Source: Bacillota bacterium (lineage in GTDB: Bacteria > Bacillota > Clostridia > Lachnospirales > Bianqueaceae). Taken from it: a stretch of DNA of 49,410 bases. A program made the translations under genes and the position numbers. The stretch is from positions 1 to 49,410 of the forward strand of contig JAFZQZ010000073.1 in the NCBI GenBank assembly GCA_017620135.1, in the 5' to 3' direction. This document shows, one piece after another, positions 7,822 to 15,993 of this stretch (within the stretch, counting starts at the first letter, position 1; every line of letters starts with the position of its first letter). Below the pieces are notes generated by a model. The model saw only the letters and a list, made by a program, of their open reading frames with translations. It was not told the DNA's origin and made no database searches.

Positions 7822-8892
7822 CTACAGTTTCATATCGCCGTCTTTGATCCATCCAAGCTTACGGCAGATAGCGGCAAAAAGGAAGGAGAAGACAGCGGGA
7901 AGTACCAGACAAATGAGCAGAAGGCCGATCCAGTCGAGGGCGACCGGGCTCAGTGCCTGCGCGCCGCGGGAGACCGCTTCCGCGGAGGGAGACAGCCATC
8001 CGGTGATGACGCCGATGGGACCGCAGAGCCCGCAGGTACCCATGCCCGAATTGATCGGAGCGCCGTTCATCTGCAGTTTGAAGACGCAGGTGGCGATGGG
8101 GCCGGTGATGGCGGATGCCAGGGTGGCCGGGATCCAGATCTTCGGGTTCTTGACGATGTTCGGCATCTGCAGCATGGAGGTGCCGAGACCTTGTGAAACG
8201 AGTCCGCCGTAACGGTTCTCTTTAAAGGAAATGACAGCAAAGCCGATCATCTGAGCGCAGCATCCGGCTACAGCAGCGCCGCCGGCCAGACCGGTCAGCT
8301 GCAGTACCGCGCAGATAGCCGCAGAAGAGATGGGAAGGGTCAGCGCGATACCGACCAGCACGGAAACAGCGATACCCATCCAGAACGGCTGGAGTTTCGT
8401 GGCATTGTCGATCAGAAGACCGAACGCGTTCGCGGCCGTACCGATGGGCGGAGCGATCAGTTTCGCCAGCGCGACGCCGATCAGGATGGTCATGGCCGGC
8501 GTCACCAGGATATCGACTTTCGTCTCTTTGGAAACGGCTTTGCCGAATTCCGCTGCGATGATCGCGATCAGCAGGACGGCGAGCGGACCGCCGGCACCGC
8601 CTTCGGAGTTGGCCGCCCAGCCGACGGCTGCCAGAGAGAAGAGGACCAGCGGATCAGCCTGCAGGGCTTTTCCGATGGCGACAGCCATGGCAGGACCGCT
8701 CATGGCCATGGCATAGGTCCCGATGTCGGTCAGGAACTGGATCCCCAGCTGCTGACCGAGTGTCTTGATAATGGTTCCGATGAGCAGGGAACAGAACAGT
8801 CCCTGTGCCATGGCGCCAAGGGCGTCGATGCCGTACCGTTTAACGGAAAATTCTATGTTTTTACGTTTCAGAAAATCTTTCACTGCACTCAT
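7822..8892 (-). CDS. PTS EIIC-type membrane protein (PTS_EIIC_2 family)
   Basis: 356 residues, very hydrophobic, with about ten membrane segments rich in Gly and Ala. Segments such as SLAAVGWAANSEGGAGGPLAV, NGAPINSGMGTCGLCGPIG and LQMPNIVKNPKIWIPATLAS match my recollection of PF13303-type IIC proteins, which usually lack attached IIA/IIB domains. None are encoded nearby, so PTS-driven transport is unproven. The reading frame is open to 8970, but the ATG at 8890-8892 has AGGAGG at about 8899-8904, and the promoter -10 at 8942 lies inside the longer frame, so I use 8892. First gene of an operon with the MFS gene at 6601. Confidence 0.78.
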   Translation of the reverse strand: MSAVKDFLKRKNIEFSVKRYGIDALGAMAQGLFCSLLIGTIIKTLGQQLGIQFLTDIGTYAMAMSGPAMAVAIGKALQADPLVLFSLAAVGWAANSEGGAGGPLAVLLIAIIAAEFGKAVSKETKVDILVTPAMTILIGVALAKLIAPPIGTAANAFGLLIDNATKLQPFWMGIAVSVLVGIALTLPISSAAICAVLQLTGLAGGAAVAGCCAQMIGFAVISFKENRYGGLVSQGLGTSMLQMPNIVKNPKIWIPATLASAITGPIATCVFKLQMNGAPINSGMGTCGLCGPIGVITGWLSPSAEAVSRGAQALSPVALDWIGLLLICLVLPAVFSFLFAAICRKLGWIKDGDMKL

Positions 8893-8941
8893 AGCCGCTC
8901 CTCCTTTTCTACCGCAAAAGGTAGCGGTTTTTTGATAAAAG

Positions 8942-8970
8942 ATTATATCATAGAGAAGAAGACCCTGCAA
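8942..8970 (-). promoter_or_regulatory. Promoter of the PTS-like/MFS operon
   Basis: On the minus strand TTGCAG (8965-8970) and a perfect TATAAT (8942-8947) are 17 bp apart. Between it and the start codon lies a small hairpin-forming stretch (CTACC/GGTAG, about 8909-8925) just before the ribosome site, which could modulate translation. The promoter is divergent from lexA and within about 35 bp of its left operator half. Confidence 0.8.
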
Positions 8971-9000
8971 GAGAAAGAAATCAGCGGCGTATCCGCTGCT

Positions 9001-9088
9001 CTATCCGCGACAAAATGACCCATTGACAAGAGTTTTCGTTGCGCATATAATACAAAACAGAAAGAGCGATACAAAATGTCGCGGATAG
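9001..9088 (+). promoter_or_regulatory. lexA-like promoter with flanking inverted operators
   Basis: TTGACA (9023-9028) and TATAAT (9046-9051) with a 17-bp spacer make a consensus sigma-A promoter. CTATCCGCGACA (9001-9012) just upstream and its exact reverse complement TGTCGCGGATAG (9077-9088) just before the ribosome site flank it. A further TATCCGC at 8990-8996 lies 12 bp from the left copy in the same direction. This arrangement fits autorepression by the encoded LexA-type protein, possibly through looping or cooperative binding, and could also affect the divergent PTS-like operon. Confidence 0.82.
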
Positions 9089-9106
9089 AATAGGAGAGCC
9101 TGTATC

Positions 9107-9733
9107 ATGAGATATAAAAGCCCCGAATTGATGGAAAAGATCGTTCGGTTTGTCGATGAATACTATATGATCCATCAGAAATCGCCCTCAATGGCCGTGA
9201 TCGCGGATGAGATCGGCCTGCATCGGAGCAATGTTCAGCGTTATCTGGCGGAGATGACGGAAAAAGGCATGCTGATCCAAAAGGGCAGGACGATCATTAC
9301 ACCGGCCATCGAAAAAAACAGCAAGCCTGTGCTGGCGGCGCATGTCGGTTCGATCCGCTGCGGCACGCCGGAATTTGAAGAACAGGATATCGATGCATAT
9401 TATACCTTGCCGGAGGCGATCTTCGGAAAAGGAGAATACTATATCCTGACCGCGAAAGGCGATTCGATGATCGAAGCCGGGATCGAGGAAGGCGACCTGG
9501 TGGTCGTAAGAAAGATCCAGGAAGCGGAGCCCGGCGATATCATCGTGGCCCTGCTGAACGGCGAGAATACGCTGAAGCGCTATAAAAAGGATAAAAACGG
9601 CCGGGTCTTTCTTCACCCGGAGAACAGCAGTCTGGAAGATATCCCGGTCGGCGAGGAGGATGAGTTCTACCTGCAGGGCGTGGCCACGCATATTATCAAG
9701 AAGATCGCTTCCTCGATCGATAAGCTGAGGTAA
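9107..9733 (+). CDS. lexA: LexA-family self-cleaving repressor
   Basis: 208 residues. An N-terminal winged helix (about 1-65, with SPSMAVIADEIGLHRSNVQRYL as the helix-turn-helix) precedes an S24 peptidase domain. The scissile site is C85-G86 in VGSIRCG (Cys-Gly as in UmuD, rather than the Ala-Gly of E. coli LexA). The catalytic dyad is S120 (GDSM) and K157 (NTLKRY). It should repress SOS genes and cleave itself when RecA is activated. Start ATG at 9107 with AGGAGA upstream. The promoter carries inverted operator copies (9001-9088), suggesting autoregulation. It could be a LexA paralogue controlling a private regulon, because no other copies of the operator were noticed before genes in this window. 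Confidence 0.85.
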   Translation: MRYKSPELMEKIVRFVDEYYMIHQKSPSMAVIADEIGLHRSNVQRYLAEMTEKGMLIQKGRTIITPAIEKNSKPVLAAHVGSIRCGTPEFEEQDIDAYYTLPEAIFGKGEYYILTAKGDSMIEAGIEEGDLVVVRKIQEAEPGDIIVALLNGENTLKRYKKDKNGRVFLHPENSSLEDIPVGEEDEFYLQGVATHIIKKIASSIDKLR

Positions 9734-9738
9734 AGGCC

Positions 9739-10185
9739 ATGATCTGTCTGCGTCATTTTATTGCGGAAGATATTCCGGCCCTGCGGAAGGCCTATCCGGA
9801 TATGACAGAGAAAGAACTGCTGGATATGCTGCAGGAGTGGCACGAGATGAAGTATAACGGCCGGTATTTCGAGATGTTCGCGGTCCTCAGCGGAAACGAG
9901 ATCGTCGGTGAGATCAGCCTGTATGAGCATTCGAAGAGCGCGGTCAGTATAGGTCCGACGATCTACGAACCGTACCGGCAGAAAGGATATGGCAAGGAGG
10001 CGGTGAAGCTGGCGATCTGCCGGGCCAGAGAAAAGGGATTTAGGATCATCATTCAGCAGGTCCGGACGGATAATACGGCCAGCATCGCTCTGCATAACAG
10101 CCTTGGTTTCGAAATAGACAGACACGGATATATATACAAGAACAGAAAAGATCAACCGTGCTATCTATTCTTGATGGCGATATAA
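9739..10185 (+). CDS. GNAT-family N-acetyltransferase
   Basis: 148 residues, a single GNAT domain that should transfer an acetyl group from acetyl-CoA to an amine. The beta4-alpha3 region (YEPYRQKGYGKEAVKLAI) has the R/Q-x-x-G-x-G/A acetyl-CoA pyrophosphate loop, and NTASIALHNSLGFE is the usual alpha4-beta6 segment. It starts five bases after the lexA stop codon, so it is likely to be co-transcribed with lexA. Whether it acts on a protein, antibiotic or metabolite is not visible. Confidence 0.85.
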   Translation: MICLRHFIAEDIPALRKAYPDMTEKELLDMLQEWHEMKYNGRYFEMFAVLSGNEIVGEISLYEHSKSAVSIGPTIYEPYRQKGYGKEAVKLAICRAREKGFRIIIQQVRTDNTASIALHNSLGFEIDRHGYIYKNRKDQPCYLFLMAI

Positions 10186-10221
10186 ACACATCGATCTATT
10201 ATTGGAAGGAATAGGATTGAA

Positions 10222-10530
10222 ATGTCAGAACTTCATAAAGACTGGATCTATATCTCCGGGCCGATCACCGGAGTGAAGAACTATTTCAAAAACTTCATGG
10301 AGGCGGAAGTCAGACTGATTGGCGAAGGCTGGCAGGTGATCAACCCGGCGAAGATGGGAACGGTGCTTCCTGTCGACGCGTCCTGGGCGGATTTCATGAA
10401 GGTCGACTTTGCGCTTCTTTCCCACTGCGCGGCGATCTACATGCTGCCCAACTGGGAAAAGAGCCGGGGTGCAAAAGCCGAAATGGCTTTCGCCAAAGAC
10501 AACGGGATCCATATATTGTTTCACAGATAA
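10222..10530 (+). CDS. DUF4406 family protein (nucleoside 2-deoxyribosyltransferase-like)
   Basis: 102 residues. The start WIYISGPITGVKNYFKNF, the central VINPAKMG and late MLPNWEKSRGAKAEMAFAKDNG match the DUF4406 pattern, a small Rossmann-like fold related to nucleoside 2-deoxyribosyltransferases and often found in phage genomes. The Glu in the AKAEMAFA helix is at the position used as nucleophile in the deoxyribosyltransferase superfamily, but enzymatic activity of DUF4406 is not established to my knowledge. GGAAGGA lies upstream of the ATG. Confidence 0.8.
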   Translation: MSELHKDWIYISGPITGVKNYFKNFMEAEVRLIGEGWQVINPAKMGTVLPVDASWADFMKVDFALLSHCAAIYMLPNWEKSRGAKAEMAFAKDNGIHILFHR

Positions 10531-10566
10531 CAGAAAGTAATTCTTTTTGGAAGGAAGGATTATCAG

Positions 10567-10815
10567 ATGGAAACGAATCGCGTTAAAAAATATGTCACGG
10601 TCAACGCCGATTATATGGACAACGGTACGATTTGTCCTCACAGTGTAACATTGGACGGGAAAATGTATCGTATCGACCGGATCGTTCGTGTAGACAAAGG
10701 AAGGACTGTCCGCGGATGGACAGGAAGGACCTGCTACGAAGTCGAGATCCGTGGCCGTAGAGCCAACCTGTATCTCGAGAGTGAACGCTGGTATGTAGAA
10801 AAGAAGGTGGGATGA
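10567..10815 (+). CDS. Small basic protein of unknown function
   Basis: 82 residues, rich in Arg, Val and Tyr, with no membrane segment. The pattern VTLDGKMYRIDRIV and CYEVEIRGRRANLYLESERWYVEKKV suggests an all-beta barrel-like domain. Similar short proteins occur in Clostridia next to DUF4406 or phage-like genes as far as I recall, but I cannot name the family. A good ribosome site (GGAAGGA) precedes the ATG, and the end overlaps the next gene by four bases, which supports real translation. Confidence 0.6.
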   Translation: METNRVKKYVTVNADYMDNGTICPHSVTLDGKMYRIDRIVRVDKGRTVRGWTGRTCYEVEIRGRRANLYLESERWYVEKKVG

Positions 10816-11096
10816 TGACAGATTTTACGACGATCACCGCGTGTGGTGAAAGTTGTGTGGAGTGTGAGAAAAAGAAAGACGGACGATGCCCCGGTTGTAT
10901 CGAAGCCGACGGACATGTTCCGGAATGGGCAGATTCCGGCAGATGTAAAGTTCATGTCTGTACAAGAGACCATCATGTACAGTTCTGCGGACTGTGTTCG
11001 GAATTCCCTTGCAAAAACCTGACCTCGATGATATTCTGGAATTCGGATATCATCTCCCGAATGACAGCGCTGCGGGATGAGTACAGAAAGGTATAA
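10812..11096 (+). CDS. DUF3795 domain protein, cysteine-rich
   Basis: 94 residues with ten cysteines in pairs: CGESCVEC, CPGC, C in SGRCKVHVC, then CGLCSEFPC. This spacing is typical of DUF3795, a small metal- or cluster-binding domain of unknown function in anaerobes. Overlaps the upstream gene by four bases (ATGA) and is followed after two bases by the 2H phosphoesterase gene. A second DUF3795 gene lies at 15592-15993. Confidence 0.8.
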   Translation: MMTDFTTITACGESCVECEKKKDGRCPGCIEADGHVPEWADSGRCKVHVCTRDHHVQFCGLCSEFPCKNLTSMIFWNSDIISRMTALRDEYRKV

Positions 11097-11098
11097 GA

Positions 11099-11608
11099 AT
11101 GGCAGAACAATTTCTGACGCTGATGGCAGATCTGGATGACGAATCGCAGCAGATCATGTCCGGATGGTACAGCAAGTTACAGGAGGCAGGTTTCAAAGGC
11201 ACCCAGACACCGGGCCTTCCTTACCATATCAGCCTGGCAACGTTTCCACTGGATCAGGAAAACGCCGTGGTTCAAAAGATGAAAGAGATCGCGGCTGAAT
11301 TCGCGGCCTTTCCGGTGTTGATCAGCCATATCGGTATCTTCCCCGGCGGGAAGGTTCTGTTTGGCGGCCCTGAAAAGGACGAAAACCTGATCTCGCTTCA
11401 TGCCGCCTTCGAGAAGGATACGAAGGAACATCCGTGGACGCCGCACGCGACCATTTTGATCGATGAGTCGGAAACAATCTGCAGGGCTGTACCGGAATTG
11501 GTGAGATCCTTCTATCCGTTTGTCGGAAAGATCACACGCCTTCACCTGTGTGCCTTCTGGCCGACACGCGAGATCGCGGCAGTGGAACTGTCAGAAAACA
11601 ACCAATAA
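11099..11608 (+). CDS. 2H phosphoesterase (2'-5' RNA ligase family)
   Basis: 169 residues with the two signature motifs of the 2H superfamily: H43-I-S45 in PYHISLATF and H116-A-T118 in TPHATILID. Members hydrolyse 2',3'-cyclic or 2'-5' phosphodiesters in RNA or nucleotides. The domain is full length. The gene is packed between the DUF3795 and radical SAM genes in the same direction. Physiological substrate unknown. Confidence 0.82.
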   Translation: MAEQFLTLMADLDDESQQIMSGWYSKLQEAGFKGTQTPGLPYHISLATFPLDQENAVVQKMKEIAAEFAAFPVLISHIGIFPGGKVLFGGPEKDENLISLHAAFEKDTKEHPWTPHATILIDESETICRAVPELVRSFYPFVGKITRLHLCAFWPTREIAAVELSENNQ

Positions 11609-11621
11609 AGGGAGTTAACCC

Positions 11622-12713
11622 GTGAAAGAAACATTTGATCTGCAGAAACATATTGAGCACGGCGTCGAAAAGATCGTCGAGGACATCATCCGGGCAACGT
11701 TCCGGAACCCGAAGGAAAGTGTCTTTATGGCTTCTTTTGCTCTGGCGAGCAAGAAGGCATCCAAAAGACGGCTGGAACTGGAGAAGGAAGGCGTGCATGT
11801 CCCCGGTTTTCTGATCGCGTCGATCACTTCCAGCTGCAACCTGCACTGTGCGGGCTGCTATTCCCGCTGCAATGAAGCGACCGTCGACGCTCCGCCGGTC
11901 AAGCAGCTTAGCGCAGACGAGTGGGGAAAGATCTTCGAAGAAGCGGATGATCTGGGTATCAGTTTCATCATGCTGGCCGGCGGAGAACCCATGCTGCGCC
12001 GGGACGTCATCGAAAAAGCCGGTGAAAGAAAGAACATCCTCTTTCCCATTTTCACGAACGGGACCTTCATCAACGAGAGGTATTTCGAATTGCTGGACGC
12101 GCACCGCAACCTGATCCCTGTGCTCAGTATCGAGGGTGGGAAAGAGATCACGGACGAACGCAGAGGAGAAGGTATCTACGATATTTTGATCCGCAACATG
12201 GATCGATTCAAGGAAAACGGCCTGATCTTCGGCGCTTCCATCACGGTCACGACAGAGAACATTGAAGAAGTCACATCCGAGGCTTTTCTGCAGACTTTGA
12301 TGGATAAGGGCTGCAAGCTGATCATTTATATCGAATTTGTTCCTGTTACGGATGAAGCGCAGTATCTGGCACCGGGAGAAAAGGAACGGGCTTTCATGGC
12401 AGAGGCCATGGAAAGGCTTCGGGAGGTCTACCCGGAGACAGTCCTGCTTTCCTTCCCGGGAGATGAGCTGGCGCTGGGCGGATGTATGGCGGCCGGACGG
12501 GAATTCTTCCATATCAACTCGCATGGCGGGGCCGAACCCTGCCCGTTCTCACCCTATTCCGATGTCAACATTCGGGAAACATCCCTTCGTGAGGCGATCG
12601 CTTCACCGTTTTTCCGGAAGCTGAAAGATGAAGGACTGCTCAGTGAAGAACATGTGGGCGGCTGTGTGCTGTTCGCGCAGAGGGAAAATGTTCAGAAACT
12701 GCTGAATCAGTAA
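11622..12713 (+). CDS. Radical SAM protein with C-terminal cysteines
   Basis: 363 residues. The radical SAM cluster motif is C72-x3-C76-x2-C79 (SCNLHCAGCYSRC), and AGGEPMLR follows as the SAM-binding GGE motif. Extra cysteines later (GGCMAAG, EPCPFSP, GGCVLF) suggest a SPASM-like second cluster. The first 60 residues are a helical extension (HGVEKIVEDIIRATFRNPKES). Start is GTG at 11622, preceded by AAGGGAG. Related proteins in anaerobes are annotated only as radical SAM. No peptide substrate gene was seen nearby, so the modified target is unknown. Confidence 0.82.
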   Translation: MKETFDLQKHIEHGVEKIVEDIIRATFRNPKESVFMASFALASKKASKRRLELEKEGVHVPGFLIASITSSCNLHCAGCYSRCNEATVDAPPVKQLSADEWGKIFEEADDLGISFIMLAGGEPMLRRDVIEKAGERKNILFPIFTNGTFINERYFELLDAHRNLIPVLSIEGGKEITDERRGEGIYDILIRNMDRFKENGLIFGASITVTTENIEEVTSEAFLQTLMDKGCKLIIYIEFVPVTDEAQYLAPGEKERAFMAEAMERLREVYPETVLLSFPGDELALGGCMAAGREFFHINSHGGAEPCPFSPYSDVNIRETSLREAIASPFFRKLKDEGLLSEEHVGGCVLFAQRENVQKLLNQ

Positions 12714-12729
12714 AATCCTCTTTTGCGTG

Positions 12730-12758
12730 TTCTATTCCACCTCGCTCTTTGATATAAT
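12730..12758 (+). promoter_or_regulatory. Candidate promoter of the oxidoreductase/acetyltransferase pair
   Basis: A perfect TATAAT at 12753-12758 lies 35 bp before the start codon of the Gfo/Idh/MocA gene, with a weak TTCTAT at 12730-12735, 17 bp upstream. The -10 box is strong and the -35 poor. Confidence 0.55.
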
Positions 12759-12793
12759 GCAGGTAACTGGCAAACAGGGAAAGGAGACGAGCT

Positions 12794-13831
12794 ATGAAGA
12801 GTTTTAAGATCGCTATCGTCGGTGCCGGTGTATGGGGCGATACCCACGCGGCCATCTACCGCGAACATCCGAATGTGGAGCCTGTCGCGATCTGTGATAA
12901 GAATATAGAAAAGGCAAAGGCCCTGGCGGAAAAGTACGGTCTTGGCCGTGTCTTCGGCAGCGTGGATGAACTTCTCGCCTGGGGCGATTTCGAGGCGGTC
13001 TCGATCGTCACGCCTGACTTCCTTCATGCCGATATCGCGGTCGCCTGCGCGAATGCAGGCAAGCATATGCTGATCGAAAAGCCGCTGGCCACCACCAGGG
13101 AAGATGTTTTCCGGATCATGGAAGCGGTCGAGAAGAACAAGGTCCGTGCCATGGTAGACCTGCATAACCGCTTCAGTCCGCCGTTCGCGGAGGCGAAACG
13201 TCTGATCGATCTGGGCGAGCTGGGCAATCTTCGCAATGGGTATTTCCGTCTGAACGATATCAAGTGGGTCGCGACGGACATGCTTTCCTGGTCCGCGCAG
13301 TCATCGATCCTCTGGTTCCTCGGAAGTCACAGCTTCGATACGCTGCAGTGGCTCTTCCAGGACCGGGCGACCAGGGTCTACACCGTTTCGAACCGCGGTG
13401 TACTGGACAGCCTGGGCGTCGACACCGATGATACGTTCCTCACCACGATCGAGTTCGAGCACGGGGCGATCGCGCAGATGGAGAACGGCTGGATCACGCC
13501 CAACGCGAACCCGTGTGTCAACGACATCAAGTGCAACCTGACCGGCGACAAGGGCATGATCGCCATCGACGCCAGCAACCACAACATGATCCAGTTCTAT
13601 TCCGACAACACGGTGACTGTGCCGGACGTCATCGTACGCAATCAGATCCACGGCCGGGTCAAGGGCTTTGCCTACGAAAGCATCCGCAGCTTCGTCGATC
13701 AGATGGCGGCGGATCAGCCGTTCATCGTCAGCCTGGAGGATGCCGCGAGGACTTCGCTGGCCATCCTGGCGATCATGGAATCAGCCAAAACACGCATGCC
13801 CGTAGAAATCGATTACGGACCACTGAAATAA
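12794..13831 (+). CDS. Gfo/Idh/MocA family oxidoreductase
   Basis: 345 residues. The N-terminal Rossmann fold shows the GAGVWG nucleotide loop, followed by VSIVTPDFLHADIA and the family's EKP motif (IEKPLA, near residue 95) whose Lys is catalytic. The C-terminal half is the alpha/beta substrate domain. It is expected to oxidise or reduce a hydroxyl of a sugar or cyclitol with NAD(P). AAAGGAGA precedes the ATG. A sugar O-acetyltransferase gene follows after 14 bp, hinting at modification of a sugar or surface glycan. Substrate unknown. Confidence 0.85.
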   Translation: MKSFKIAIVGAGVWGDTHAAIYREHPNVEPVAICDKNIEKAKALAEKYGLGRVFGSVDELLAWGDFEAVSIVTPDFLHADIAVACANAGKHMLIEKPLATTREDVFRIMEAVEKNKVRAMVDLHNRFSPPFAEAKRLIDLGELGNLRNGYFRLNDIKWVATDMLSWSAQSSILWFLGSHSFDTLQWLFQDRATRVYTVSNRGVLDSLGVDTDDTFLTTIEFEHGAIAQMENGWITPNANPCVNDIKCNLTGDKGMIAIDASNHNMIQFYSDNTVTVPDVIVRNQIHGRVKGFAYESIRSFVDQMAADQPFIVSLEDAARTSLAILAIMESAKTRMPVEIDYGPLK

Positions 13832-13845
13832 AGGAGAAAATCAAC

Positions 13846-14463
13846 ATGACGCAGGAAGAAAAGATCCTTGCCGGGAAGGTTTTTGACCCGGTATCACCGG
13901 AACTTGTCGCGATCAAAAGAAAAGCCCACAACATGTGTGTGGATTATGGGATGACGCATGAGGATGAGGCGGAGAAAAGAAGAGCCATGCTGGAAGATGT
14001 GCTGGGCGGCATCGGAGAAAACGCCCGTATCCAGGGCCCGGTCTTTTTTAACTATGGATGCCATACGACCATTGGCAATAATTTCTTCGCGAACTACAAC
14101 TTTACCGTTCAGGATGACGCGCCGGTAACAATCGGTGACCGCGTCAATATCGGTCCGAACGTGACGATCACCACCCCGTTCCATCCGCTGATCGCGGAAG
14201 AGCGGATCGGTTTCGAAGTGGACGGGATCTACTACAATCATCCTTGTTACGCGAAACCGGTCGTCATCGAAGACGGCGTCTGGATAGGCGCCGGTGTTAC
14301 GATCTGCGGCGGTGTGACGATCGGCCAGGGAGCCGTGATCGGAGCGGGCAGCGTGGTGACCAGAGACATTCCGGCAAATACCGTTGCTGTGGGCGTACCC
14401 TGCAAAGTCATGCGTCCCATCACAGAACAGGATCGGATGAAGAATCACCCGGAACTGCTGTAA
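13846..14463 (+). CDS. Sugar O-acetyltransferase (maltose/galactoside acetyltransferase type)
   Basis: 205 residues. An N-terminal Mac domain (AGKVFDPVSPELVAIKRKAHNM) is followed by left-handed beta-helix hexapeptide repeats such as VTIGDRVNIGPNVTI, VWIGAGVTICGGVTIGQGAVIGAGSVV. The conserved catalytic His lies in TPFHPL. It transfers acetyl from acetyl-CoA to a sugar hydroxyl. The frame is open further upstream, but the ATG at 13846 has AAGGAG nine bases before it and begins the Mac domain. It overlaps nothing and follows the oxidoreductase closely. Confidence 0.88.
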   Translation: MTQEEKILAGKVFDPVSPELVAIKRKAHNMCVDYGMTHEDEAEKRRAMLEDVLGGIGENARIQGPVFFNYGCHTTIGNNFFANYNFTVQDDAPVTIGDRVNIGPNVTITTPFHPLIAEERIGFEVDGIYYNHPCYAKPVVIEDGVWIGAGVTICGGVTIGQGAVIGAGSVVTRDIPANTVAVGVPCKVMRPITEQDRMKNHPELL

Positions 14464-14561
14464 ATGTAAATGGCCGGATTATGACCTGCGCCTTTCTATG
14501 ATCAGACGCACAGGCTACTGTGCAGCGAAGATAAATAGAACCATATAGCGGAGATATGCAA

Positions 14562-15563
14562 ATGGCCGATGATAGCGAGATTATAATCGTTGATGAAAAG
14601 ATACTTAGAAGCAAGATTTTCATCGTACGAGGTCAACAAGTTATGCTGGACAGTGATCTGGCAGAAATCTATGGATACGAAACAAAGTATTTCAACAGAC
14701 AGGTCAGGAATAACATAGAACGCTTTGAGGGCGATGATTTCATGTTCCGCTTAACGAAAGATGAATTCGATGACTTGAGGTGCAAATATTTCACCTCAAG
14801 TTGGGGCGGTTCCCGGTACTTGCCATACGCCTTCACAGAGCAAGGAATCTATTTGTTGATGACGGTCCTCAAGGGGGATCTTGCAGTAAGACAGAGTAGA
14901 GCCATAATACGTCTGTTCAAGTCAATGAAGGATTATTTGATGATGAATCAGCCATTACTGGCGCAAAAAAACTATTTTGCTTTGGTAGATACGGTTGAGG
15001 AACATTCCAGAGAAATAAAATCAATTGTCGAAGATATCCGCGATATTAAGGATAAGATGGTTGCGAAAGCCGATCTGTCAGATTTTATGAAACTTTTTGA
15101 TCAAGGATCTGGCAATGAAGAAATTCTTATCCTCGATGGAGAACCATTTAAGGCAGATGAGGCATATCAGAAAATCTATCGAAAAGCTAAGCGGAATATA
15201 ACCATAATCGATGATTACATAGGCACTAAGACGCTTTATCATCTGGCACATTCAAAGTCATCAGTACAGATAACTATTATCAGTGACAATAACGCAAGAC
15301 CACGTCTTACCTTGGCAGAATTTCAGGATTTTCTTACAGAGAATCCTGAAAGGAATATCATGTTTCTTCAGTCTCAGCACCAATGCCATGACCGTTATAT
15401 TGTCTTGGATGAGGGATCAAAGGATATGAAGATATATCACTGTGGAGCCTCCAGTAAAGATGCAGGGAAAAAGATTACAACGATTACCAGGATCATGGAT
15501 ATGGATGAGCACAAAAACATGATTCATTCTATGCTACTGGGTCCGGCTCTTTCCTTGCGATGA
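14562..15563 (+). CDS. ORF6N domain protein with phospholipase D-like C-terminus
   Basis: 333 residues. The first ~125 form an ORF6N domain (RGQQVMLDSDLAEIYGYETK, then YLPYAFTEQGIYLLMTVL and VRQSRAIIRLFK), a DNA-binding module of phage antirepressors. The C-terminal part has H276-D-R-Y-I-V-L-D, a single HxKxxxxD-like motif with Lys replaced by Arg, followed by CGASSKDAGKK, reminiscent of phospholipase D-type folds. Two ATGs are possible. The one at 14562 is eight bases from GGAG, while 14556 is only two bases from it, so 14562 is preferred. Base composition is visibly more AT-rich than the neighbours, suggesting transfer. Role unknown, possibly phage-related regulation or defence. Confidence 0.8.
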   Translation: MADDSEIIIVDEKILRSKIFIVRGQQVMLDSDLAEIYGYETKYFNRQVRNNIERFEGDDFMFRLTKDEFDDLRCKYFTSSWGGSRYLPYAFTEQGIYLLMTVLKGDLAVRQSRAIIRLFKSMKDYLMMNQPLLAQKNYFALVDTVEEHSREIKSIVEDIRDIKDKMVAKADLSDFMKLFDQGSGNEEILILDGEPFKADEAYQKIYRKAKRNITIIDDYIGTKTLYHLAHSKSSVQITIISDNNARPRLTLAEFQDFLTENPERNIMFLQSQHQCHDRYIVLDEGSKDMKIYHCGASSKDAGKKITTITRIMDMDEHKNMIHSMLLGPALSLR

Positions 15564-15591
15564 CCATATAACATGAAAAGGAGAGCGTTCG

Positions 15592-15993
15592 ATGAGTAAA
15601 ATAATCGCAGCCTGCGGGAATGACTGTTCCGTTTGTCCGAGATATGTCGCGCCGCCGTATGAAAAGACGGCGGAAGAACTGCACCGCACCGCTGAGCTGT
15701 GGATGAAGATCGGTTACAGAGATCATGTGGTAACGAATGAAGAGATCTCCTGTTCCGGATGTAAACCTGAGAACTGGTGCCGGTACCGTGTGGTCAAATG
15801 TTGTGAAGAAAAAGGTATCAAAACCTGTGCCGAATGTGCGGAATATCCCTGCGACCGGATGAAGGAATGCTTTGAAGTCACCATGTCGTTTGAACCGAAG
15901 TGCCGGCAGGTATGTACAGCGGAGGAATACGAACAGCTGCGTAAAGCCATCTTTGAAAAAGAAGAAAATCTGATGGAGATCAAAAGCAAGTGA
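15592..15993 (+). CDS. DUF3795 domain protein
   Basis: 133 residues, cysteine-rich: CGNDCSVC at the start, CSGCKPENWC in the middle, then CCEEKGIKTCAECAEYPC. This is the DUF3795 signature, longer here than in the copy at 10812. It probably binds a metal or an iron-sulfur cluster; no function is established. It shares four bases with the start of the SGNH hydrolase gene, so the two are translationally coupled. AAAGGAGAG precedes the ATG. Confidence 0.82.
   Translation: MSKIIAACGNDCSVCPRYVAPPYEKTAEELHRTAELWMKIGYRDHVVTNEEISCSGCKPENWCRYRVVKCCEEKGIKTCAECAEYPCDRMKECFEVTMSFEPKCRQVCTAEEYEQLRKAIFEKEENLMEIKSK

Noticed and set aside
13513-13845. N-terminal extension of the O-acetyltransferase
   Set aside because: It overlaps the oxidoreductase gene in another frame; the ATG at 13846 has a good ribosome site and begins the Mac domain.
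14507-14522. GCACAG/CTGTGC hairpin as a terminator
   Set aside because: The stem is only six pairs and no T run follows on either strand.
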